Source: a bacterium
GTDB taxonomy: Bacteria; Desulfobacterota; DSWW01
Direction of reading: 5' to 3'
Assembly (NCBI GenBank): GCA_028277985.1
Contig: JANQFG010000045.1
Coordinates: 62,001-126,000, forward strand
DNA: 64,000 nucleotides
In this document: piece after piece, positions 9,397-18,871 of the stretch
Position numbering within the stretch: the stretch's first letter is position 1
How the letters are laid out: each line of letters starts with the position of its first letter
The notes under the pieces: model-generated
What the model was told of the DNA's origin: nothing
The model's input: only the letters and a program-made list of their open reading frames with translations
Database searches by the model: none
Translations under genes and position numbers: made by a program

Positions 9397-10719
9397 TTAC
9401 AATCTCTTGAGGTATTCTCTCAACATCTGCTCAAAACCCACCGGATCGGGTTGAAATTTCTTCACTGGGACGGAAACGGCCTGCTCCATTTCTTCGAGGC
9501 CGACATCATCCAGGAACCGGTCGTGTTCCCGGGCAAGCATCACATCGGGCACGAGAAGCACGCTCTCCGGCCTCAAGAGAGGCCGGATTTGCCTGACCAC
9601 GTCCTGCCCCGTGATCAGGCCCGCCACGTTCACGGATCTGCCAAAGAAACGGTTCCGGACCGGCACGATACGTATGGCTGCTCCGGATGTGTCCGCGAGC
9701 CATTCCACGTAGGGAAGCACGAATGGGTAGGCCGACTCCCCTGTGACGACAAGGAAGTCCGGTGATCTCCCTGTCTTGCCGGGAGAGCGTCTTCGTCTTC
9801 TCCGTTCCCACTGCTGATGGAACAGGGGGACCATGCCGACGCCGTTCTCCCATTGGGGGAAGTCCCCGTAGTCCGTGACGGAAGGAAAAGGGTGGTTCGC
9901 CTGCCGGTAGACCTCATCGGCCAGAAAGACCAGAGGATCGTCATATTTAACTTTAAACAATTTTTGCAACTTATCTATTTGATTTATTAATTTTATGGAA
10001 TCAGTCTTTCGAACCCCCCGGATCGGCCAGAGTCCCCGCTGCTTCCTGAACCTCGTCAACCCTACGGGCACGATCGCTATCGAAGCCACGGCCGGGTAGA
10101 GGGTCGAAAGGTCTTGCACCGTTCTTTCGAGGACCTTGCCGTCGTTGAGCCCGGGGCAGAGAACGATCTGGGTGTGCATGGTGATGTCACCTTCGGCCAG
10201 CACTCGGAGCGTTCCCATGATGTCCCTGCTGGCCTTGCGCCCCATGAGGAAATTGCGAACCTTCGGCTCCGTAGCGTGCACGGACACGTACATCGGCTGA
10301 AGCCTGAGTCCGCAGATCCGGTCCAGTTCCTCGTCCTTCACAGAGGCAAGCGTGACATAGTTGCCGTACAGAAAAGAGAACCGGTAGTCTTCATCCTTCA
10401 CATACAGGGATGGTCGCAGCCCGGCCGGCATCTGGTCCACAAAACAGAATAGACAACGGTTCCTGCATCTCCTGGAACGCATCGGCAGGAAACCGAGACC
10501 GGAAAGTCCTTCGCCCGAGAGCGTCAACCGACGGCGCTCTCCACGCTCAGCCCCCAGGATCTCGACGGTTGCGGCTTCCGCTGACGCATAGAACCGGAAG
10601 TCGAGCTCGTCCTCGACCCGGTGCCCGTCGACCCCGAGAATCCTGTCGCCCGGTCGGATGCCCGTTTCGTCGGCCAGGACGGGATCCAACGTTTCTATGC
10701 GAAGTCCTTTCTGATTCAT
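9397..10719 (-). CDS. PDZ - radical SAM - DUF512 protein
   Basis: This 440-residue protein has an N-terminal PDZ-like segment (GIRPGDRILGVDGHRVEDEL) and a radical SAM cluster motif CRNRCLFCF (Cys-x3-Cys-x2-Cys, near residue 90). The C-terminal half is of the DUF512 type. The architecture is conserved and widespread, often near der, which is also in this neighbourhood; its reaction is not established. I start at the ATG at 10719 with GAGG upstream; a TTG at 10740 is also in frame. Bases 9938-10003 form a strikingly AT-rich island inside the gene, encoding a Lys/Ile/Leu-rich segment. The downstream 84 bases separate it from the tRNA. Confidence 0.85.
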   Translation of the reverse strand: MNQKGLRIETLDPVLADETGIRPGDRILGVDGHRVEDELDFRFYASAEAATVEILGAERGERRRLTLSGEGLSGLGFLPMRSRRCRNRCLFCFVDQMPAGLRPSLYVKDEDYRFSFLYGNYVTLASVKDEELDRICGLRLQPMYVSVHATEPKVRNFLMGRKASRDIMGTLRVLAEGDITMHTQIVLCPGLNDGKVLERTVQDLSTLYPAVASIAIVPVGLTRFRKQRGLWPIRGVRKTDSIKLINQIDKLQKLFKVKYDDPLVFLADEVYRQANHPFPSVTDYGDFPQWENGVGMVPLFHQQWERRRRRRSPGKTGRSPDFLVVTGESAYPFVLPYVEWLADTSGAAIRIVPVRNRFFGRSVNVAGLITGQDVVRQIRPLLRPESVLLVPDVMLAREHDRFLDDVGLEEMEQAVSVPVKKFQPDPVGFEQMLREYLKRL

Positions 10720-10894
10720 GCCCTCACGCTTCCTCTGCAAAGGGAGCTTTTCATGTCAGGCCCTGCGCTCCTCCCGGCCCTCTTTGTTATGATGTTCATT
10801 GATCGGATCAAGGCACACAGCAGGAAGAAAAACTTCTTCGAACGCTTGCCGTGATGATGTGTCGGTCTGGGGCAGGGATCAAGCCGGTGTCTTA

Positions 10895-11608
10895 TCAGTA
10901 CATACCCTGGTCGCTCAGGGTCGCCAGAAGAACCGTGATCTCTAGATCGTTCACCTGTTCGACCGTGAAAGCGTACTCCTCGGAGCGCCAGGCCGAGATT
11001 GACTCCACCAGGTCCTCCAGGGTTCTGTCGTATTCGAGCCGGAGCACCATCGATTTGCCGAAGACTTCGTAGGGGGTCGCGGTGTTCACGTAAGACATCT
11101 CCCGGAATACCTGCACCAGTTCCTGGTACGAGCGAACCGAAGAGACCCCCTTGATCCGCAGGAACAGAACGATCGGCTCCCCTGCGATCTCGTCGGTCCA
11201 GGCAATGCCGAGCGTCACGAGATCCTCCCTTATCAGGGGCACCGAAAAGGTGGCCTCAACGTTCACGAAGAACACCTGAAGGGCCGGCATTTCCGACAGA
11301 ACCCGGTACTGGAGCAGGTACCTTCTCAGGCGGGTGGCGAGTTGATCCATGACGTCCCGCTGTCCTGTCAGGGAAAGGCCGAGGGGAAGAATCTCCACCA
11401 GGGCATTCTCGAAAGCCTTCTGGAGCGCATCTTCGAGCGCCTCGCCCCTGGCCAGAGACAGGTCCTGTTCCCGGATCTCCGCCTCCCCTTCCCCCTCTGT
11501 CGTGACTCTCTCTCGGTCACGCTCGCCGGCAGCAAGGACCGGGGGCGCCAGCAAGGCTCCTAACACGAAGAATACAGCCAGTGTCTTCACGCTACCGGAT
11601 TTCATCAT
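10895..11608 (-). CDS. Exported protein of unknown function
   Basis: This 237-residue protein has a clear signal peptide (hydrophobic run then PPVLAAG, cleavage near residue 27). It is followed by a helix of the form SLARGEALEDALQKAFENAL. That 'repeated A, call on duplicated helices' pattern is seen in periplasmic proteins of the FlgT-N/LPP20/DUF2066 kind. Two alpha/beta repeats follow, around 110-175 and 175-230, the second ending in a region like that of periplasmic assembly factors. I do not recognise the gene and assign no function. It starts 50 bases after the dnaE stop on the same strand, across an AT-rich spacer. Confidence 0.75.
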   Translation of the reverse strand: MMKSGSVKTLAVFFVLGALLAPPVLAAGERDRERVTTEGEGEAEIREQDLSLARGEALEDALQKAFENALVEILPLGLSLTGQRDVMDQLATRLRRYLLQYRVLSEMPALQVFFVNVEATFSVPLIREDLVTLGIAWTDEIAGEPIVLFLRIKGVSSVRSYQELVQVFREMSYVNTATPYEVFGKSMVLRLEYDRTLEDLVESISAWRSEEYAFTVEQVNDLEITVLLATLSDQGMY

Positions 11609-11658
11609 GATCTTCTTCTTTAATTAATTGTTTCAAGATTTTGAAAATAGTACATTTT

Positions 11659-14600
11659 TTAATTCATTTCCACAACCGTACCCCCAAACAGCCCATCCAC
11701 CTTTTCGGCCAGTTCCGAGCAGGGCCTTACAGAAAAATCCTGGGACATCTCCAGGATCGTCTCTCTGCGGCTCGGCTCCATCAGATGGAGATAGGCCGGG
11801 CACGGCCCCCTGAAATCCAACAGGATATCCCTCAATTCTTCAAGTCTCTCCCGGGTGGCCTCGCCCGCGTCGAGCAGGATGTGCACGCTCGACTTGTTCG
11901 CAAAGCGAAGCTCCCGAAGGGGCATGATCTTTGCCGCAATGATCTTCGCACCCTTTCTCCTGCTCTCTCCCCTTCTCCTCTCCGCCTCGTCCTCCTCCTC
12001 ACCGGCCGCCTCGCCCGCCACATCAGAGAGCTCCAGCCTGCCCTGAACAACGATCGGCTCCTCCTCGTGGAGGAAGTGTGCTCCTTCCCGATAGACATCC
12101 GGGAAGACGATGACGTCCACCCTCCCCGCCACGTCCTCCAGCGTGAGGAAGGCCATTCTGTCACCCTTCTTGGTCTGCGTCTCTCTTCGAGAGGCGACGA
12201 AGCCTCCCACCGACACATCGCTGCCGTCGCCCGCCTCGGGCAGGTCCAGGGTGGAGAGAACACCGATGCGCCTGAGCTCCTCCTCGTATTCCTTCAGAGG
12301 ATGGCCGGTCAGATAGAACCCGAGGGCTTCCTTCTCGAAATCCAACCGGACCTGCAAGGACCACTCTTCCATGTCGGGAAGCTCGAACGAGCCTTCATGG
12401 AGAGGAGACGCCTGGTCGGTAAGGCCGAGCTCGAACAGGCTCGCCTGAGACGATTCCTTCTCGGCCTGCATTCTGCTCGCCTTGTCGATCGCATCGCCGG
12501 AAGCGTGCAGGAGGGCACCCCTTCGCCCTTCCGACAGGGAATCGAACACGCCTGCCTTGATGAGCGATTCCACCACTCTACGGTGTACCTTCTTCAGGTC
12601 CACGCGGCTCAGGAAATCATACAAGGTCCGGAAGGGTCCTCCCTCCTCCCTTGCGGCGAGGATGGATTCTACAGCGCCTTCCCCGATGTTCTTGACCGCC
12701 CCCAGACCGAACCGGATGCGATGGGAACGGACATTGAAGTCACTGCCGCTCTCATTGATGTCCGGCGGATCCACCGGGATGTTCGATTCCTGACAATGGT
12801 GGATGTATCGGATGAGCTTGTCCGTCCGATCCTTCTCCGAGGTGAGCAAGGCGGCCATGTACTCGGTCGGATAGTGTGCCTTCAGATAGGCGGTCTGGTA
12901 GGCGACCATTGCGTAGGCCGCACTGTGGGACTTGTTGAACCCGTATTCGGCGAACTGCTTGATCAGGTGGTAGATCTCTTTCGCCTTTTCCTTGTCGATC
13001 CCCTTCTCTCTTGCACCGCCGACGAAAGCGTCCCGGTTTCGCGTCATGATGGCCATGTCCTTCTTGCCCATGGCCCTGCGGAGCATGTCCGCCTCTCCGA
13101 GGGAGAAGCCTGCCACCCGGGTGGCGATCTCCATGACCTGCTCCTGATAGACGATCACCCCGTACGTCTCTTCCAGGGTCTCCCGCAGCGTCGGATGAGG
13201 GTAGCGGATCTTCGCCTTTCCGTGCTTCCGCTTGATGTAGTCGGTCACCATGCCGCTGTTCAAGGGCCCGGGTCGATAGAGCGCCACGAGGGCGATGATT
13301 TCCTCGAAGTTCTCGGGCCTCAGCTTCGTGAGCAGGTCCCGGATCCCGGATCCCTCCAGCTGAAAGATCCCGTCCGTGTCGCCCCGGGCCAGGAGCCGAT
13401 AGGTTTCCGGATCGTCCAGGGGCGTTGCGTCCATGTCGATCCGAACGCCGCGGTTCTCCTCGACCAACCCCAGGGCCTGATGGATCACGGTCAGGGTCTT
13501 GAGGCCCAGAAAATCGAACTTGATCAGCCCGAGCTTCTCGAGGGGTTTCATCGAGAACTGGGTGGACACGATCCCGGTCTTCTGATCCTTGTACAGAGGA
13601 GCGATGTCCTCGAGGGACTGGCTGGAAATGACGATGCCGGCGGCATGGGTGGAGGCATGCCGGACGAGACCCTCGAGCTTGAGCGCGTTCTCGAAAAGGT
13701 CGGCCGCCTTCGGATCTTCTTCGAGGACCTGATGCAATCCGGGCTCCGAATCCATCGCTTCCCGGAGACTGACGCCCGGCCCCTCGGGAATCAACTTGGC
13801 CAGGCGGTCGACCTCTCCATAGGGCATGCCCATGACGCGACCCACGTCCCGGACGACCGCCTTCGCCTTCATCTTTCCGAAGGTGATGATCCGTGCCACA
13901 TTCTTTTCGCCGCCGTACTTGTCGACCACATACTGGATCACTTCCTCGCGTCGGGTTTCACAGAAATCGACATCGATATCCGGCATGCTGATCCGTTCCG
14001 GATTCAGAAAACGCTCGAACAGAAGATTGTAAGGAATGGGATCGATATCCGTAATGCCCAGGGCATAGGCGACCAGACTGCCTGCGGCGCTGCCGCGACC
14101 CGGCCCCACCGGAATTCCATGGATCTTCCCGTAGCGGATGAAATCGTACACGATCAGGAAGTAGCCGGCGTAGCCCATCCGCAGGATGATCTCCATCTCT
14201 TCTTCGAACCGCTCTCCATACGCCTGTCGCGTCTCCTCCGTGACCGCCCCGCCCTCTCGCTGGGCCTTTTCCTCGAAGCGCCCCTCCAGACCCTCCCGGG
14301 CCTTCTGATTCAAATAGCTGTTGAGGGTCTCACCGTCCGGGATCTCGAAGTTGGGATAGTGATAGTCACCGAATTGCATCCGGAAATCGCACCGCTCCGC
14401 CACGGCCATCGTGTTTTGGAGGGCCGCCGGAACGTGCCCGAAGGAGGCCCACATCTCTTCCGGGGACTTCAGGTAGAAGGCTTCCGTTTGAAAACGCATC
14501 CGGTCCTGATCATCCAGCAGCCGGTTCGTCTGGATGCACAAAAGGACGTCGTGGGCCCGGGCATCCTCCTGAAGAAGATAGTGGCAATCGTTTGTGGCGA

Positions 14601-15213
14601 CCAGGGGAATGGACAGGGAATCGGACAGGCCCAGGAGAGCCTCATTGACCTGGGTCTGCTCCGGAATCCCGTTGTCCTGGAGTTCCAGGTAGTATCTTCC
14701 GTCGTCGAAGATCTCCTTGTACTCAGCCGCCGCGCCGCGGGCCCGGTCCAGGGAATTCTTCTGAATGAGGCTGGGGATTTCGCCTGCCAGACAGGCGCTC
14801 AGGGCAATCAGCCCTTCGTTGTGTTCGCGCAGCAGGTCCTTGTCGACACGAGGCCGGTAGTAGAAGCCTTCGAGAAAACCCGAGCTGACCAGCTTGCAGA
14901 GATTGCGGTACCCGGTTTCGTTCTCCACCAGCAGGATCAGATGATGGGAGGCCTCCCCGATACCCTGGGCGGACCGCTCGGTCCGGCTTCCCGGCGCAAC
15001 GTACACCTCGCACCCCAGGATCGGCTTGATCCCGGCCTTGTCCACCTTCTGGTAGAAATCGACCACACCGAACATGTTCCCGTGATCGGTCATGGCCACC
15101 GCGGGCATGGCCAGATCACGGACCCGATCGCACAGGGACTCGATCCGTATCGACCCGTCCAGAAGGCTGTACTCGGTGTGAAGGTGCAGGTGAACGAAAT
15201 CCTTGTGAGACAT
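11659..15213 (-). CDS. dnaE: DNA polymerase III alpha subunit
   Basis: This is the replicative polymerase catalytic subunit, at 1184 residues of normal length. The N-terminal PHP domain begins FVHLHLHTEYSLLDGS. The active-site aspartates sit in PDIDVDFCETRREEV near residue 410, and YGFNKSHSAAYAMVAYQTA lies in the fingers region. Tandem helix-hairpin-helix and OB domains follow. A TAGGAGAG Shine-Dalgarno precedes the ATG. It lies downstream of guaA on the same strand, but the 210-base gap carries inverted heptamer arrays that may separate the transcripts. Confidence 0.97.
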   Translation of the reverse strand: MSHKDFVHLHLHTEYSLLDGSIRIESLCDRVRDLAMPAVAMTDHGNMFGVVDFYQKVDKAGIKPILGCEVYVAPGSRTERSAQGIGEASHHLILLVENETGYRNLCKLVSSGFLEGFYYRPRVDKDLLREHNEGLIALSACLAGEIPSLIQKNSLDRARGAAAEYKEIFDDGRYYLELQDNGIPEQTQVNEALLGLSDSLSIPLVATNDCHYLLQEDARAHDVLLCIQTNRLLDDQDRMRFQTEAFYLKSPEEMWASFGHVPAALQNTMAVAERCDFRMQFGDYHYPNFEIPDGETLNSYLNQKAREGLEGRFEEKAQREGGAVTEETRQAYGERFEEEMEIILRMGYAGYFLIVYDFIRYGKIHGIPVGPGRGSAAGSLVAYALGITDIDPIPYNLLFERFLNPERISMPDIDVDFCETRREEVIQYVVDKYGGEKNVARIITFGKMKAKAVVRDVGRVMGMPYGEVDRLAKLIPEGPGVSLREAMDSEPGLHQVLEEDPKAADLFENALKLEGLVRHASTHAAGIVISSQSLEDIAPLYKDQKTGIVSTQFSMKPLEKLGLIKFDFLGLKTLTVIHQALGLVEENRGVRIDMDATPLDDPETYRLLARGDTDGIFQLEGSGIRDLLTKLRPENFEEIIALVALYRPGPLNSGMVTDYIKRKHGKAKIRYPHPTLRETLEETYGVIVYQEQVMEIATRVAGFSLGEADMLRRAMGKKDMAIMTRNRDAFVGGAREKGIDKEKAKEIYHLIKQFAEYGFNKSHSAAYAMVAYQTAYLKAHYPTEYMAALLTSEKDRTDKLIRYIHHCQESNIPVDPPDINESGSDFNVRSHRIRFGLGAVKNIGEGAVESILAAREEGGPFRTLYDFLSRVDLKKVHRRVVESLIKAGVFDSLSEGRRGALLHASGDAIDKASRMQAEKESSQASLFELGLTDQASPLHEGSFELPDMEEWSLQVRLDFEKEALGFYLTGHPLKEYEEELRRIGVLSTLDLPEAGDGSDVSVGGFVASRRETQTKKGDRMAFLTLEDVAGRVDVIVFPDVYREGAHFLHEEEPIVVQGRLELSDVAGEAAGEEEDEAERRRGESRRKGAKIIAAKIMPLRELRFANKSSVHILLDAGEATRERLEELRDILLDFRGPCPAYLHLMEPSRRETILEMSQDFSVRPCSELAEKVDGLFGGTVVEMN

Positions 15214-15275
15214 CGGACTCTCCTACAAGTCCCATCCTATAGTCCAGTTCCCGATCCTTCGGGATGAATCCTCAA

Positions 15276-15419
15276 AGGGATCAGGGATCGGGGGTCAGGT
15301 GTCAGGGACCCATCCCTGCCCAACCCGGTCATCTTCTCTGCGCCGATCCTCCAAATGTGTCCCTGTCTTCCCGGGTGGAGCGGTGGGGCCTAAACCCTGA
15401 GCCCTGATCCCTGATCCCT
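15276..15419. repeat. Inverted pair of 7-base tandem repeat arrays
   Basis: Bases 15276-15310 read as five consecutive 7-base units close to AGGGATC (AGGGATC, AGGGATC, GGGGGTC, AGGTGTC, AGGGACC). Bases 15392-15419 carry four units in the opposite orientation (AAACCCT, GAGCCCT, GATCCCT, GATCCCT). The 14 bases at 15276-15289 and 15406-15419 are exact reverse complements, so the transcript between guaA and dnaE could form a long hairpin. The array starts just upstream of dnaE and ends 4 bases from the guaA stop. Confidence 0.8.
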
Positions 15420-15423
15420 ATCT

Positions 15424-16986
15424 TCACTCCCACTCGATCGTGCTCGGAGGTTTCGAAGAGACATCATACACGACCCGGTTGACGCCCTTCACCTCGTTGA
15501 TGATGCGGCTGGACAGGGTTGCCAGAAGCTCGTAAGGAAGCCGCACCCAATCGGCCGTCATACCGTCCTGGCTCTGCACCGCCCGGAGTGCGATGACGTG
15601 CTCGTAGGTTCTTTCGTCTCCCATGACGCCCACCGTCCGGACGGGCAGCAGCACGGCAAAGGCCTGCCAGATGGATTCGTACAGCCCTGCCCGCGTCACC
15701 TCGTCCTCGACGATACGGTCCGCCTTCCTGAGGATCTCAAGCCTCTCACGGGTGAGCTCTCCCAGAACACGCACGGCAAGACCCGGCCCGGGGAAAGGCT
15801 GGCGGAACACGATCTCATCAGGCAGCCCCAAGGTCCTTCCCACGAGTCGGACCTCGTCCTTGAACAGCTCCCGCAGGGGTTCCACGAGTTCGAGTTGCAT
15901 CTTCTCGGGGAGCCCCCCCACATTGTGATGGGTCTTGATCACGGCCGACGGGCCCTTCACAGAGGTGCTCTCGATCACGTCCGGGTACAGGGTTCCCTGG
16001 GCCAGGAAACGGGCTCCTTTCTCCTTCTTCGCCTTCTCCTCGAAGACCCGAATGAACTCCTCACCGATGATACGCCGCTTCTGCTCCGGGTTCTCCACGC
16101 CTTTCAACTTGTCCAGGAATCGGTCGGTCGCTTCCACATAGGTGAGGGGAATCTTGAAATGCCCCTCAAAGACCTCCCGGACCCGTTCGGGCTCCTTGTC
16201 GCGCAGGAGGCCGTTGTTTACAAAGATGCAGTGCAGCCGGTCTCCGATCGCCTGGTGGAGCATGACGGCAACGACCGACGAGTCCACCCCTCCACTGAGG
16301 GCACAGATAACGGTTCCGTCCTTGATTCTCCCCCTCAGGGATCGGATGGAGTGCTCGATAAAGGAGTGCATGGTCCAGGAGGGATCACAGCCGCAGATGC
16401 GGAACAGGAAACTCTTGATCATCTCCTTGCCGTCCGGCGTGTGGTGCACCTCCGGGTGGAACTGGAGACCGAATACACTCTTGCCGGAATGGTAAAAGGC
16501 GGCGACCGGCGCTCCTTTGCTCTTCGCAAGAATTCGGAACCCCTCGGGAAGATTCTCGATCCTGTCGCCGTGACTCATCCACACCTTGACCCGTCCGGTC
16601 TCCCCACCGAGCCCGGCCAGGAGAGCCCCCCCCTTTTCGGCTACGATCTCGGCTGCCCCGTATTCCCGCGTCTCACCCCGGGCAACCCGCCCACCCGAGG
16701 CCTGGGCGATCCAGTGCATGCCGTAGCAGATCCCCAGCACGGGCCAATCGCCCTTCAACAGGCCCGGGTCCCCCTGGGGAGCGCCGTCGTCGTAGATGCT
16801 CGCGGGACCTCCCGAGAGGATGATACCTGCTGGGGCCATCTGCCGAACCTGCTTCTCGGAAAGGTTGTAGGGGTGGATTTCACAGTAGACGTGGTGCTCC
16901 CGAACCCGCCGGGCGATCAGCTGGGTATACTGGGACCCGAAGTCCAGGATCAGAATGGACCCCTTGAGCTTATCCTTCTTTCTCAT
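15424..16986 (-). CDS. guaA: GMP synthase (glutamine-hydrolysing)
   Basis: GuaA converts XMP to GMP using glutamine and ATP. The class I amidotransferase domain shows the nucleophile Cys in [10 protein letters not shown] and the His-Glu pair in [10 protein letters not shown]. The ATP-pyrophosphatase domain has [15 protein letters not shown], and the C-terminal dimerisation domain ends in PPSTIEWE, the normal terminus. Its 520 residues are full length. An AGAGGAAACG Shine-Dalgarno precedes the ATG. It is 129 bases downstream of guaB, making a guaB-guaA purine pair. Confidence 0.97.
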   Translation of the reverse strand: MRKKDKLKGSILILDFGSQYTQLIARRVREHHVYCEIHPYNLSEKQVRQMAPAGIILSGGPASIYDDGAPQGDPGLLKGDWPVLGICYGMHWIAQASGGRVARGETREYGAAEIVAEKGGALLAGLGGETGRVKVWMSHGDRIENLPEGFRILAKSKGAPVAAFYHSGKSVFGLQFHPEVHHTPDGKEMIKSFLFRICGCDPSWTMHSFIEHSIRSLRGRIKDGTVICALSGGVDSSVVAVMLHQAIGDRLHCIFVNNGLLRDKEPERVREVFEGHFKIPLTYVEATDRFLDKLKGVENPEQKRRIIGEEFIRVFEEKAKKEKGARFLAQGTLYPDVIESTSVKGPSAVIKTHHNVGGLPEKMQLELVEPLRELFKDEVRLVGRTLGLPDEIVFRQPFPGPGLAVRVLGELTRERLEILRKADRIVEDEVTRAGLYESIWQAFAVLLPVRTVGVMGDERTYEHVIALRAVQSQDGMTADWVRLPYELLATLSSRIINEVKGVNRVVYDVSSKPPSTIEWE

Positions 16987-17115
16987 CGTTTCCTCTCTGC
17001 GGGCATTCGCCCGCCGGAGCTCAACTTCCAGGGCATGTGTTCAGTTCAAAAGGGCAAGAAGCCCGGAGGGGCGGCAGGATCGTGGCATTGGAAAAGCAGC
17101 GCATGGGGTATTCGT

Positions 17116-18582
17116 CTACTCCAGGCGATAGTTGGGGGCTTCCTTGGTGATGATGACTCCGTGCACATGACTCTCTTTGAGCCCGGAGGAGGTGATCCGG
17201 ACGAAACGGGCCTTTTCCTGGAGCTCGGCTATCGTGCGACACCCGAGGTAGCCCATCCCGGATCGAACACCCCCGATCAACTGAAAGATGCTCTCCGACA
17301 ACGGCCCCTTGTAAGGCACCTTGCCCACAATCCCTTCCGGCACGAGCTTCATGTCCTCTTGCTCTATGTCCTGTGCATAACGGTCGCGACTGCCCTCTTT
17401 CATCGCCTCCAGCGAGCCCATTCCCCGGTAAGCCTTGTAGGACCTTCCCTGGTAAAGGAAGAGGTCCCCCGGGCTCTCGTCCGTACCGGCAAAGAGGCCG
17501 CCGATCATCACCGTCTCGGCCCCTGCAGCCAGCGCCTTTGCGATGTCCCCGGAGTACTTGATGCCTCCGTCGGCAATGATCGGGATTCCGTGCTTCCTCC
17601 CGACCCGACTGCATTCGATGATGGCCGTCAGCTGGGGCACCCCTACGCCGGCAACGACCCTTGTGGTGCAGATGGATCCGGGTCCGACCCCGATCTTGAC
17701 GGCATCGACACCTGCCCGCACCAGATATTCTGTGCCCTCCCCAGTGGCTACGTTGCCTGCAATCACCACTGCATCCGGGGTGCTCTTCTTGATGTCGCGG
17801 ACCGTTTCCTCCACCCGCAGGGAATGTCCGTGCGCCGTGTCCACGAAGAGGATGTCGACCCCCGCCCGCAGCAACCTCTCCGTCCTCTCTTCCCGGTCGT
17901 CGGAGACCCCGATGGCGGCGCCGACCAGGAGCCTTCCATACGCGTCCTTCGATGCATCCGGATATCTTCGGGCCTTCTCGATGTCCTTGATCGTGATCAG
18001 GCCGACGAGCTTCCCGTCTTCTTCCACCACGGGGAGCTTCTCGATACGATGCTCGTGCAGAAACTCGCTCGCCTGCTCCAGGCTGGTCCCCTCGGGTGCC
18101 GTGACGAGCTCCTTGGTCATGACCTCCCGGATCTTGAGGTGCAGTCGCTTCTCGAACCGGACGTCCCGATGGGTGAGGATCCCGACGAGCGCCTCGTTCT
18201 CCACGATGGGGAGGCCGGAGATGTGGCGCTTCTCCATCACCTCCAGGGCATCGGCGAGGTTCTGATCCGGGTGCATGACGATCGGGTTGACGATCATGCC
18301 GCTCTCGTATTTCTTCACCCTCTCCACCTCGAGGGCCTGCCGCTCCGGGGAGAGATTCCGATGAATCACACCGATACCGCCCTCCTGCGCCATGGTGATG
18401 GCGGTCCGGGCCTCGGTCACCGTATCCATTGCCGAGCTGAGCAAAGGGATGTTCAGAGAGATTTCCCGAGTCAGGCGGGTACGAAGGTCGGCCTCATTCG
18501 GCAGGATTCTCGTCTGCTGCGGAACCAGAAGCACATCGTCAAAAGTGAGGGCTTCGGGAATCTCTTTCGGGTCAATTTCCAT
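17116..18582 (-). CDS. guaB: Inosine-5'-monophosphate dehydrogenase
   Basis: This 488-residue IMPDH performs the NAD-dependent oxidation of IMP to XMP, which guaA downstream then aminates. The barrel is interrupted by two CBS domains (about residues 95-210, with [11 protein letters not shown]). The catalytic cysteine is in [18 protein letters not shown] near-perfect AAGGAGG lies upstream of the ATG; that Shine-Dalgarno overlaps the end of a possible 64-codon frame. Confidence 0.97.
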   Translation of the reverse strand: MEIDPKEIPEALTFDDVLLVPQQTRILPNEADLRTRLTREISLNIPLLSSAMDTVTEARTAITMAQEGGIGVIHRNLSPERQALEVERVKKYESGMIVNPIVMHPDQNLADALEVMEKRHISGLPIVENEALVGILTHRDVRFEKRLHLKIREVMTKELVTAPEGTSLEQASEFLHEHRIEKLPVVEEDGKLVGLITIKDIEKARRYPDASKDAYGRLLVGAAIGVSDDREERTERLLRAGVDILFVDTAHGHSLRVEETVRDIKKSTPDAVVIAGNVATGEGTEYLVRAGVDAVKIGVGPGSICTTRVVAGVGVPQLTAIIECSRVGRKHGIPIIADGGIKYSGDIAKALAAGAETVMIGGLFAGTDESPGDLFLYQGRSYKAYRGMGSLEAMKEGSRDRYAQDIEQEDMKLVPEGIVGKVPYKGPLSESIFQLIGGVRSGMGYLGCRTIAELQEKARFVRITSSGLKESHVHGVIITKEAPNYRLE

Positions 18583-18588
18583 TTATTC

Positions 18589-18783
18589 TTACCTCCTTGC
18601 GGCGCCCCCCAACTCAGGAAAATCCCCCTCAAATCGAGCAATGGCCTCCTCAATGGACAGGCCGCAGCCACAAGCGAGCCGGATCATCCAAAGCAAGAGG
18701 CCAGCATTGGGGGTGAGTATACCAAGAACCCATTTCGCAGTCGAGCCTGGAAGGGATTCGAGCGGGCCCCGGATAGTTGACAT
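18589..18783 (-). CDS. Possible 64-residue small protein before guaB
   Basis: An ATG frame of 64 codons ends with TAA inside the AAGGAGGTAA ribosome-binding site of guaB, 6 bases before its ATG, as expected for translational coupling. It encodes a hydrophobic stretch (WVLGILTPNAGLLLWMI) then an acidic helix ending FEGDFPELGGAARR. Third-position GC looks lower than in neighbouring genes, and I recognise no family, so it may be chance. Confidence 0.25.
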   Translation of the reverse strand: MSTIRGPLESLPGSTAKWVLGILTPNAGLLLWMIRLACGCGLSIEEAIARFEGDFPELGGAARR

Positions 18784-18871
18784 CCTGCTCAGGCAAGGTA
18801 TGATCTCACCCGCGTCTTTCCATAGGATTAGCGGGCACGGGACCGATCAATAGACTGGGACAGGGGGCAAG

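Noticed and set aside
11641..15267. 1208-codon open frame on the plus strand spanning all of dnaE
   Set aside because: It is antisense to an unmistakable dnaE. In GC-rich genes with this codon use the opposite strand often lacks stops. The translation shows no family features.
15598..18780. 1060-codon plus-strand frame across guaA and guaB
   Set aside because: Antisense to two conserved purine genes; no recognisable domains, and it runs straight through their intergenic gap.
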